Origin: Kuafuiihalomonas sp050331295
Lineage (GTDB): Bacteria > Myxococcota > Kuafuiibacteriia > Kuafuiibacteriales > Kuafuiibacteriaceae
Length of the DNA stretch: 64,000 bases
NCBI GenBank assembly: GCA_050331295.1
Contig: JBHJGZ010000004.1
Location: 124,001 to 188,000, forward strand
Reading direction: 5' to 3'
The notes under the pieces are model-generated. The model was not told the origin of the DNA, did not search any database, and saw nothing but the letters and a program-made list of their open reading frames with translations. The number at the start of each line of letters is the position of its first letter. Position 1 is the first letter of the stretch. A program made the translations under genes and the position numbers. Positions 1-8,000 of the stretch are shown in pieces.

Positions 1-858
1 CGCCAGCGGGGCGAGCCCGTGGACCATGTGTTGTTCTGCGGGCCACCGGGTCTCGGAAAGACATCCTTGGCCCACATCGTTGCGGCCGAAATGGGGACCC
101 GATGCGTGGTGACATCCGGTCCGGCTCTGGAAAAGAAGGGCGACCTGGCCGGGATCCTCACGTCTCTGGAAGCTAGCGATCTGTTGTTCATCGATGAGAT
201 CCACAGACTGAGCCCCACGATCGAAGAGAACCTCTATCCGGCCATGGAGGAATTCCGATTCGACATCGTCATCGGCGAAGGCGCCCACGCACGGACCATG
301 ACCCTTCCGCTTCCGCCTTTCACCCTCGTTGGCGCGACCACCCGTTCCGGATTGGTCTCGGGCCCCCTGAGGGATCGTTTTGGCTACACCGGTAGGCTCG
401 ACTTCTATTCGCCGTCGGACCTGGAGCAGATCTTGGCGCGGTCCGCCATGCGCCTCGGTGTCCGACTGGCCTGTGACGCTGCCGCCGAGGTGGCGAGGCG
501 CTGTCGGGGCACTCCTCGTGTCGCCAATCGGTTCCTCCGCCGTCTCCGAGATTTCGCCGAGGTGATGGGTACGGGCGAAGTCACACTTGAGATTGCCCGA
601 AAGGGTCTGAGCGCCCTCGGGGTCGATACGTTCGGATTGGATGAAATGGATCGTCGCCTTCTCGTCATCATCGTGGAGCACTTCGAAGGAGGGCCGGTCG
701 GCTTGGACACCATGGCGGCGTCGGTGGGCGAAGAGCCCCAAACACTGGAAGACGTCTACGAGCCCTATTTGATCCAGCAAGGCTTTCTGAAACGAACGCC
801 GCGCGGTCGCGTGGCCATGCCGCGCGCGTACGAGGTGTTGGGACGAGTCCCCAAGTGA
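1..858 (+). CDS. ruvB: Holliday junction branch migration helicase RuvB (5'-truncated by window edge)
   Basis: RuvB is the hexameric AAA+ motor that, with RuvA, drives branch migration of Holliday junctions before RuvC cleavage. The reading frame is open from base 1, so the true start lies upstream and an in-frame GTG at 19 is only an internal codon. Visible are Walker A GPPGLGKTS, the Walker B/DEIH segment LLFIDEIHRL, the RuvB-typical LYPAMEEF, sensor 1 GATTR, the arginine-finger region PLRDRFG, RGTPRVANR, and the winged-helix end with GGPVGLDT and GFLKRTPRGRV. About 285 codons are present of the usual 330-350. The stop overlaps the lpxC start by GTGA, suggesting translational coupling. The identification is secure. 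Confidence 0.97.
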   Translation, partial: RQRGEPVDHVLFCGPPGLGKTSLAHIVAAEMGTRCVVTSGPALEKKGDLAGILTSLEASDLLFIDEIHRLSPTIEENLYPAMEEFRFDIVIGEGAHARTMTLPLPPFTLVGATTRSGLVSGPLRDRFGYTGRLDFYSPSDLEQILARSAMRLGVRLACDAAAEVARRCRGTPRVANRFLRRLRDFAEVMGTGEVTLEIARKGLSALGVDTFGLDEMDRRLLVIIVEHFEGGPVGLDTMAASVGEEPQTLEDVYEPYLIQQGFLKRTPRGRVAMPRAYEVLGRVPK

Positions 859-1772
859 AAGGGGCGCGCCCGATCCGATTCGACGGCATTGGCCTTCACT
901 CCGGCCGTTGGGTAAGCGCACGCGTGCGTCCAACCTGGCCGGGGCACGGCATCGTGTTCGTCGTGTCGACCGACGACGGGCCCCGAAGGATTCCAGCCCG
1001 ACTTCGTCACGTGCAAACCGACCGGGACCGACGCACCGTTCTCGCGGCAAACGGAACGTTCGTCCAAACACCCGAGCACTTGCTGGCCGCGCTGACCGGT
1101 TCAGCCATCTGGGACGCCGTCATACAGGTGGAAGGGAACGAGATTCCGGCTCTGGACGGCTCGGCTGAACCCTTCGTGCATCGATTGAGGGAGCATGGAT
1201 GGCGGGCCACGGAACCCCGTCCGGCGTGGTTCGTTCGCCACCCGGTCGAGGTACGTGAAGTCCTGCCCACCGAGCCCATCCGGATGGCTCGCCTGGAACC
1301 GCTTCCGTACGAGCCGGGGCGCGCGGATCCTCAGCTGATTCTCGACCTCGTCATTCGATATCCTCCCCCCTTGCCGAGCCGTCAGTCGTGGTCCGGACCC
1401 ATCGAAGCCACGACCTTCCAAGAGACGCTGGCCGGCGCCCGAACCTACGGGGACGCGCGTCATGGCCCGGCCCTTCGAGCCCGGGGCCTGGCACTCGGCG
1501 CATCACCGGACAACACCGTCGTTTTCGACGCTTCTGGCCCCTGGGTTCCGCTTCGATGGCCGGATGAGCCGGTGCGGCACAAGGCTTTGGACGTACTCGG
1601 TGACCTCGCGCTCCTGGGCGGACCGGTTCACGGTATCCTCCGGTCGTGGGGGCCGGGACATCGGTTGACCCACGCCCTTCTCGAACGTGCCGTTCGGTGT
1701 GGAGCTTTGGTGCGGGAACGCAGACGCGCCGAGCCCCCCAAAGTCGGGACTACGCTCGAAGAGCTTCGCTGA
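855..1772 (+). CDS. lpxC: UDP-3-O-acyl-N-acetylglucosamine deacetylase LpxC
   Basis: LpxC is the zinc deacetylase that commits UDP-3-O-acyl-GlcNAc to lipid A synthesis in the cytoplasm, so its presence implies an LPS-type outer membrane. At 305 residues it has the family length. The catalytic residues align well: E74/H75 in PEHLLAAL, the zinc ligands H242 and D246 in HKALDVLGDL, and H269 in GPGHRLTHAL. The substrate-loop segment ARTYG lies near residues 195-199. The GTG start overlaps the ruvB stop by 4 bp. The 3' end runs 23 bp into the convergent pabB. The N-terminus is short, starting directly at the first conserved strand (IRFDGIGLHSG). Confidence 0.95.
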   Translation: MKGARPIRFDGIGLHSGRWVSARVRPTWPGHGIVFVVSTDDGPRRIPARLRHVQTDRDRRTVLAANGTFVQTPEHLLAALTGSAIWDAVIQVEGNEIPALDGSAEPFVHRLREHGWRATEPRPAWFVRHPVEVREVLPTEPIRMARLEPLPYEPGRADPQLILDLVIRYPPPLPSRQSWSGPIEATTFQETLAGARTYGDARHGPALRARGLALGASPDNTVVFDASGPWVPLRWPDEPVRHKALDVLGDLALLGGPVHGILRSWGPGHRLTHALLERAVRCGALVRERRRAEPPKVGTTLEELR

Positions 1773-2997
1773 GGGCCCGGGCCTTCGCCTGCGTTTCGGC
1801 CCATTCGTCGTCGGCGTCCGAGTCCAACACGATGCCTCCACCGACGCCGAACCGCAGTTCATCCTCCATGATTTCGGCGGTTCGAATCGCAATGCTGGCC
1901 GACATGGAGCCGTCCCCCCAAAGCAGAAGAATACTCCCGGTATACATCCCTCTGGCGTCTCCTTCGACGTCGTCCAGGATTTCGACTGCGCGTCGCTTCG
2001 GGGCTCCGGTTATGGATCCTCCGGGGAAGAGGGATCGCAGCAGAGCCTCGGGCTGGACCTCGCTTCGAATCGTCCCGTGCACGGCGCTGACCATGTGGTG
2101 GACGCCTGGGTAGGATTCGATGGACCGGAATGGATCGACTCGGACCGTACTCGCTTCGGCGACTCGCCCCAGATCGTTCCGAACGAGGTCCACGATCATC
2201 ACGTGTTCCGCGCCATCTTTTTCACTGGTGGCGAGGGCTTCACGGAGCACTCGGTCCTCGGCTTCGACGGCGCTTCGGGGACGTGTGCCCTTGATGGGAT
2301 AGCTCGTCGCGTGACGGGTCGGCCCGGCGAAGCGAACCAGACATTCCGGCGAGGCCGATACGATGCTTGGCCCCGTCCGGGAGCCCACGTACGCCGCGAA
2401 GGATGGCGCTCGCGGTGCGAGCCGGGCGAACGCGGCTCTCGGGTCTCCGGCGTAGCGTCCCTGCAGGGGAAAGCTGAGGTTCCCTTGATAGATCTCGCCG
2501 TCCCGGATCAAGGCCAACAGCCCGGACAGTCTTCGCTCGTAGTGGGCCTTGCTCCACCGTGGACGGAGGTCCGCCTCGAGGCCTCCGCTCAGGCTAGGGG
2601 TTTCGGAAAGTGCGAGAGCCGCCTGGAGTTCGGGCGCCGTTCCGAACACGCTGCCGTCGCCCGTCACGTGGTCGTATCGATAGCCACCGTCGTACACTCG
2701 GTAGATGGACGGCGGTTGCCCGAAGGGGTCCGGCCGGGCTCGGATGTCGGGGGCCACCCAACGTACGCCTTGCTCGTATCGGATCAACCCGACCGCTCGG
2801 GGATTCTCGTCGTTCGCTCGGGCCCAGCGGAGGGCTTCGGTCAGCTCGGTGGTATGTCGGTAAGGACCGGCGAAGCACCATGACCACCGAGAGAGGTCGG
2901 GAATGCCTTCTCCCGACAGCAGGAGGACCGGTTCCGATTCCCGGGGCAAACGAAGAAGAAGCTCGATGGGATGAAGGGCAGGTTTCATGCTTTTCAT
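1750..2997 (-). CDS. pabB: Aminodeoxychorismate synthase component I (PabB)
   Basis: This chorismate-binding enzyme makes 4-amino-4-deoxychorismate for folate synthesis, normally using ammonia from a PabA glutaminase that is not in this window. Conserved blocks are IRDGEIYQGNLS, SASPECLVRF, PIKGTRPRS, the metal-binding IVDLVRNDLGR, and FPGGSITGAPKRRA. The lysine in PIKGT is the ADC-synthase signature; anthranilate synthase TrpE usually has PIAGT. The frame is open to 3051, but I prefer the ATG at 2997 (another ATG lies at 2988) because the upstream residues are not family-like. The gene is antisense to lpxC and overlaps its end by 23 bp. No aminodeoxychorismate lyase is fused to it. Confidence 0.92.
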   Translation of the reverse strand: MKSMKPALHPIELLLRLPRESEPVLLLSGEGIPDLSRWSWCFAGPYRHTTELTEALRWARANDENPRAVGLIRYEQGVRWVAPDIRARPDPFGQPPSIYRVYDGGYRYDHVTGDGSVFGTAPELQAALALSETPSLSGGLEADLRPRWSKAHYERRLSGLLALIRDGEIYQGNLSFPLQGRYAGDPRAAFARLAPRAPSFAAYVGSRTGPSIVSASPECLVRFAGPTRHATSYPIKGTRPRSAVEAEDRVLREALATSEKDGAEHVMIVDLVRNDLGRVAEASTVRVDPFRSIESYPGVHHMVSAVHGTIRSEVQPEALLRSLFPGGSITGAPKRRAVEILDDVEGDARGMYTGSILLLWGDGSMSASIAIRTAEIMEDELRFGVGGGIVLDSDADDEWAETQAKARALSEALRA

Positions 2998-3074
2998 CCG
3001 CGGCGTCGACGCGAATGTCGAGCGTCGCACATCCTGTGCCCCTCCAGCCATCCGACTTCGGGTAGACTGAGGCC

Positions 3075-3272
3075 GTGGAGGCAGTGGGTTTTGAAGGCGT
3101 GAAGGTTTTCACGGCGACCAAGGCACGCGAGCGCGAGGAGCTCGGCGAGACCATCACGAACTGGCTGGGCGACCATCCCGAGATCCACGTGGTGGACAAG
3201 GTGGTGACCCAGTCCAGTGACAACGAGTTTCATTGCCTGACCATCACCCTTTTTTGGCGGCGCAGCCCGTAG
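3075..3272 (+). CDS. Small conserved protein of unknown function (65 aa)
   Basis: A GTG-started 65-codon gene sits between pabB (divergent) and the ABC permease, ending 8 bp before the likely permease ATG at 3281. The protein is soluble, with a basic helix (KAREREELGETITNWL) followed by a strand-rich end (VVDKVVTQSSD, then FHCLTITLFW). I believe I have seen this arrangement in short uncharacterised proteins of myxobacteria and relatives, but I cannot name a family. It has no catalytic motif beyond one Cys and two His. The regular alternation of hydrophobic residues and the tight placement argue that it is real. It could be transcribed with the transporter. Confidence 0.65.
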   Translation: MEAVGFEGVKVFTATKAREREELGETITNWLGDHPEIHVVDKVVTQSSDNEFHCLTITLFWRRSP

Positions 3273-3280
3273 TTTGGTCG

Positions 3281-4123
3281 ATGCGCTGGGTCCGAGGAGC
3301 GATTCTGTTCGCTCGAGACGAGTTTGCCAAGACTTGGGGGCTTCGAGCCCTTCTGCTCGTCGGCGCGGGCGCAACCGCGGTGCTGTCCAGCCGGTGGCTG
3401 GTGATGCAGGCACTGGCGACGGTGGAGGCCGGCGGATCCGTCACGAAACGCTGGATTCTGGAGGGGCCGGATCCGGGTTCCGCTTGGCAGGGCCCGTTGG
3501 CAAAGCATGGACTCGGCGCGCTCGGACAATGGATTCCGTTTCTCGAGCTGGTCACCGAAGGTGTTTTGACACCACCCGCGGCGGCGTTCGCCTTTTTCGC
3601 GACCCAGTTACTTCCCTGGGTTTGTCTCGCTTGCTCGTTCGCAGCTATCGCGGCGGAAGCTCAAGCAGGGCACCATGCATTCTTCTTCTTGCGGGTGGAT
3701 CGGAGTGCTTATCTGGTGGGGCGTTGGTTTGGACTGACCATCAGCGTCGCGCTGTTTTGGGTCGGCGCCGCCGTCGTGCACGGGCTGATGTGGAGGCCGC
3801 CGCTCCATTTGCTGCTTCGGGACGCTGGACAGCTGAGCTGGACGCTCGTGATCCTGAGTGCAGGTTATCTGGCATTCGGCGTGGCCATTTCGGCCTGGGT
3901 CCCGCGACCGCGTCGCGCCATGGTGGCTGGCGCGGTTCTCCTCATCCTGCTCCCGACCATGGTCTGGGGGGCCTCATCGTGGTGGCCTCCCGCTCGCGGC
4001 TTTTGGATCGCTCAGCACAGCCAGGGCATGCTGGCGTTGAACGCGGAGGCTTCGGCTCTCGGCCTCCTCTACGGGTTGGGGTGGCTCGGTCTCGGGACGC
4101 TCGCACTCCGGAGGCTCGGGTAG
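3281..4123 (+). CDS. ABC-2 type transporter permease
   Basis: This is a polytopic inner-membrane protein of about 280 residues. It starts with an amphipathic cytoplasmic segment (RWVRGAILFARDEFAKTW), then a first membrane helix, a large periplasmic loop, and about five more hydrophobic helices (for example AAFAFFATQLLPWVCLACSF and LLILLPTMVWGASSWW). That is the layout of ABC-2 permeases. It is followed directly by its ATPase, whose GTG overlaps the permease TAG by one base, so the two are coupled. The frame is open from 3233, but the first 16 residues overlap the upstream gene, so the ATG at 3281 is chosen. The substrate cannot be read from sequence. Confidence 0.8.
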   Translation: MRWVRGAILFARDEFAKTWGLRALLLVGAGATAVLSSRWLVMQALATVEAGGSVTKRWILEGPDPGSAWQGPLAKHGLGALGQWIPFLELVTEGVLTPPAAAFAFFATQLLPWVCLACSFAAIAAEAQAGHHAFFFLRVDRSAYLVGRWFGLTISVALFWVGAAVVHGLMWRPPLHLLLRDAGQLSWTLVILSAGYLAFGVAISAWVPRPRRAMVAGAVLLILLPTMVWGASSWWPPARGFWIAQHSQGMLALNAEASALGLLYGLGWLGLGTLALRRLG

Positions 4124-5040
4124 TGCTGGCCGTGCGCCTGAAGGCGGTATCGAAACGATTCGGCCGTCTGCTCGCGCTCGATGGGGTGAGCCTCGAGCTG
4201 CCGCAGAGTGGCATTCACGGGCTCGTGGGTCCGAATGGAGCCGGCAAGACGACACTTCTTCGGATCATGGCGGGGCAGCTGGCGCCGAGTGGGGGAACGG
4301 TCGTGATCCGCGGGCGCCCCATCCGGCCCGGACGTCCGACCATCGGGCAGCTCAGCCTCTTGCCACAGGATGCCGCGCTGCGTTCCGAAAGGAGGGTCGA
4401 AGATGAGCTGAGGTTTCTCGGCCGGCTTCAGGGCCTGAGTCGCCGCACCGCGTCTGACCGGACCCAACTGGCTCTGGAGGCTTTGGGGTTGAGCGATGTC
4501 GCGCGCCGAACCCTCGGAGGTTTGAGCCACGGGCAAAGACGTCGGGTCGGGGTGGCCCAGGCGCTCCTGGGACACGACGAGGTCATTGCCCTGGACGAAC
4601 CCACGTCTGGCGTGGACCCGAGGTCGGCGTTGGAGCTTCGCCGACACCTGGCCAAGTTGTCGGACCATCGGTGCATCCTGCTTTCGAGTCACGACCTTGC
4701 AGAGGTGGAGGCGATCTGTCAGACCGCAACCATTTTGCATCGAGGTCGGGTCGTGGCGCAGGGGAGCACGGATTCCTTGGTGGGAGCCGAACATACTCTG
4801 CAACTGCGATTGTCGGCCGATGTTCCCCTGGCGTCTGTCGTGTCGGCGACGCAAAATCTCCCTTCGGTGGAAGAGGCTGAAGTGGACGGTTCTTGGCTGC
4901 GCGTTCGTGGTGCGAAAGGCGTGATGATGGACGACGTGACCAGTGAGGTGGTTCGCGAGTTGGTGTTGGCGGGTGTCAAGATCCACGACGTTCGCCGGGG
5001 CCGAACACTCGCCGACGCGTTCATGACCGTTACGGAGTAG
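4123..5040 (+). CDS. ABC transporter ATP-binding protein
   Basis: This cytoplasmic nucleotide-binding subunit pairs with the permease just upstream. Motifs run in order: Walker A GPNGAGKTT (residues 36-44), Q-loop region LSLLPQDAALR, ABC signature LSHGQRRRVG, Walker B VIALDEPTSGVD, and the switch histidine in SSHDLAEVE. The protein is about 305 residues, with an 80-residue C-terminal tail typical of ABC-2 exporters of the CcmA/NatA class. The same frame stays open far upstream (to 3274), but that part is out of frame with the permease gene and has no family similarity. The GTG at 4123 is therefore taken as the start, with a second GTG at 4132 as the alternative. Confidence 0.92.
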   Translation: MLAVRLKAVSKRFGRLLALDGVSLELPQSGIHGLVGPNGAGKTTLLRIMAGQLAPSGGTVVIRGRPIRPGRPTIGQLSLLPQDAALRSERRVEDELRFLGRLQGLSRRTASDRTQLALEALGLSDVARRTLGGLSHGQRRRVGVAQALLGHDEVIALDEPTSGVDPRSALELRRHLAKLSDHRCILLSSHDLAEVEAICQTATILHRGRVVAQGSTDSLVGAEHTLQLRLSADVPLASVVSATQNLPSVEEAEVDGSWLRVRGAKGVMMDDVTSEVVRELVLAGVKIHDVRRGRTLADAFMTVTE

Positions 5041-5060
5041 GGCACCCACAATCCTCCACC

Positions 5061-5089
5061 TCGACCCGCAAAAAGGCTCATGCTACATC
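5061..5089 (+). promoter_or_regulatory. Candidate sigma70-type promoter of the large TPR gene
   Basis: A TCGACC hexamer at 5061-5066 is separated by 17 bp from TACATC at 5084-5089, which is preceded by TGC as in an extended -10 box. The ATG follows 7 bp later, so the leader would be very short and no ribosome binding site is visible. The same TCGACC / TGCTACRTC arrangement occurs before recN (12744-12773). Match to consensus is moderate. Confidence 0.35.
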
Positions 5090-5096
5090 GCCTGCA

Positions 5097-8000
5097 ATGT
5101 CCGGCAGCGAAATCAGCGAAAGCACGTTTGGCGCTCCAGCGGTTCCTCATCCGGGGGCGACCGCGGGTTCCATCAGCGCCGACTCGATACTGTTTTCGCG
5201 TGACCTTCCGGGCCTTGCGGAGCCGGGTTCGCCGGTCGAAGAGGCCACGTTCCCAGCTCTGGGAGATCAAGACGCGGTCCGCGACTTGCTCGAACTCTAT
5301 GAGCGAGAAGCGACGGCTCTGGGAGACACGCGCAAGGCGGCCAGCATCTATCTCGAGATCGGCCGGCTTCACGAAGAGCACCTGGGTCAGGCAAGACAGG
5401 CTGCCGACTACTACCAGCGTGCGTACGAGCTGGATCCACACGATCCATCCGTCTTGCACGCTTGCCGTCGTCTCTTCACCCTGGCCGGTCAGTGGGACAT
5501 GGTCGCCGCCATGATCGCCGAGGAGGCCGAAGCGGTCTCCTCGCCAGAGCGAAAAGCCACGCTGCATGCGGAGCGCGGCCAGATCTTGGAGGAGAAGGTT
5601 CGCCAGAACGAAGACGCGGTGTCTGCCTACCAGGCCGCGCTGACCCACTGGCCGGCGGAGCCTTTGGCGATGGCCGCTCTAGAGCGCATCTATCTCTTCG
5701 AGCACAAGTACGAAGACCTGTATGAAGTCTACGAAGCAGCGCTGGGTACGGCGCGGGCACCGGAGCGGCGTCTTCCGATCCTGGTGTCGGCTGCTCAGCT
5801 GGCGGAAGACCGACTGGACAGGCCGGACCCCGCCATCCGCCACTACCAAGAGGTGCTTCAGATCGAGCCGGGAAGCGCCATCGCGTTGGCCGCATTGCGT
5901 CGCCTCAATCATCGAGCTGAAAGGTGGGATGACTTCGTCTCAGTTTTGTTGCTTTCGGCCGATGTCGCCGAGGATTCGGAGTCTTCGGCCCTGTTTTTGA
6001 CCTCGGCCGCGCGGGTCCAAAACGAGCGGCTGAATCAGCCGGACCGGGCGTTGATGTCCCTGCTTCAAGCCCTCGAATACACCCCCAACGACCTCGGGAT
6101 CCTTCGGGACATCGAAGCACTCTATGAGAAGAATCTTCGATTCGAAGACGTCAGCAAGGTCTTGAAGCGCGAATTGGAGATTGCGAACGAATCGAGGGAA
6201 CGCGTCTCCGTACTCTTCAAGCTCGGTTCGCTGCTGGAAGAACAGCTTGGTCGTCCGGAAGAAGCCCTTCCCTGCTACAGTGAAGCGGTCCGATTGATGC
6301 CGACCCACGTGCCGGCTCGGCAAAGTCTGGGCCGTCTCTACGGTCGGACCAACCGCTGGAGTGAGCTGGGAGAACTCTTCGAGATGGAGATTCGTCTCGA
6401 GGAAGACGATGCCGGCAAAGTCAGCAAGCTCTACAAACTGGCCGAGCTTCGAGACGTGAAGCTCGGCCAAGAGGAGGGAGCCATTTCGGCCTTGAGGGAG
6501 CTCCTCGCGCTCAAACCCGACTATCAGCCGGCGCGCAAGTACGTCGAGCGCCTTCTTCAACGCCGAGAGGATTGGACCGGCCTCGTCGAGCTGTACAACG
6601 AAGAATTCGATTACACGCAAGACCCGGAACAGCGAGTGTTCCTCCTCGGGCGTATCGGCGTGATCGCGGAGGAGAAGGCCAACGATCTCATCCGTGCTCA
6701 GCAAGCTTACGAACGAATTCTGACCATTTCGCCGAAGCACCTGACGGCGATCCGCACCCTCTCGCGTATCGCGGCCAAGCGAGAGGACTGGGTAGAGGTC
6801 CTCCGCATGTACGAACTCGAGGTCGAGGCGACCGACGACCAGGCGGAGATCGTCGCAACCGTCCATCGAGCTGGAGTGGTCACGGAGGAGCGACTGCAAG
6901 ACGTCGACGGAGCGCTCGCCCACTACGAAAAGGCGTTGAGCCTCAATCCGAGCTACCTACCGGGCCTTAGAAGCCTGGGACGCATCTACGCTCGACAGGG
7001 GCGCTGGAGCGACCTGGTCGGGATGTATCAGCGAGAACTCGAGGTCACGCGGTCCCCCGAGCAGAAGGTGGCGCTCCTCTTTCGGATCGCCGACGCCCAT
7101 CAGGACAACCTGGACGACGACTCGGCGGCGGTGGAGGCGCTGAACGAGGTACTCGTGCTCGACCCCGAGAATCTTCCTGCACTTCGGGAACTGGCCCAAA
7201 TCCACGAGCGCACCGAGGACGGCGAAGCTTTGGTCTCGGTCTTGCTCAAGGAAGCCCATCTCCAGCGGGACTCGAAGGAGAAAGCGGCCAAGTTGATGCG
7301 GGTGGCGGAGCTCTGCGAGGAACGCCTCGACCGGTCCGACCGAGCGGCGGAGCTTTATGAAGATGTCCTGCGATTGGGTTACGGCCTCGACCCCGCGATC
7401 CGTTCGCTGATCAGAATCTATTCCGCCGAGGGAATGTGGAACGCGTTGAGCCGGGCACTGAAGACGGCGTTCGACCATGCGAGGGACGACGCCTCGAGGG
7501 CCGCAATCTTGGTGCGGTGCTCGGAGGTTTCGGGCGACCGGCTCCACAATCTCGATTCGGCTGCCGATCACCTGGAACAGGCCCTCACATATGCACCCGA
7601 CAATCTGAGCATACTCAATCAGCTGGAACGCGTTAGCGTTGCGCGACGGGACTGGCGCCGGGCCTGTCAGCTGATCGAGCGACTCGCAGAGAGAGAGTCG
7701 GATCCGAGGCTCTTCGCGGCCCGCCAGATCCAGCTGGCGCAGATCAAGGAACTCCAGCTCGACCCGCCCGAATCGGGAGCCGAGCATTACCGGCGTGCGC
7801 TGGAGCGGGTTCCGGATCATCCGGTCGCGCTTCGCGCGATGGAGATCGCCTACCTGAAGGCCCAAAACTGGGAGGGCCTCGCGAAGTTCTTTCAACGTGA
7901 GGCGATGCTCTCTGAAGAGCTCCCGCGCCAGGCCACCTTGTGCAGCCGGGCGGGGGAGATCGCCACCACCCGCCTCGGTGACGACGCCTTCGCCACCGAC

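Noticed and set aside
1687..2883. Plus-strand open frame of 398 codons across pabB
   Set aside because: Antisense to the clear PabB motifs and without family similarity.
3274..4122. In-frame upstream extension of the ABC ATPase
   Set aside because: It runs in another frame through the permease gene and shows no similarity; the ATPase domain starts at about 4123.
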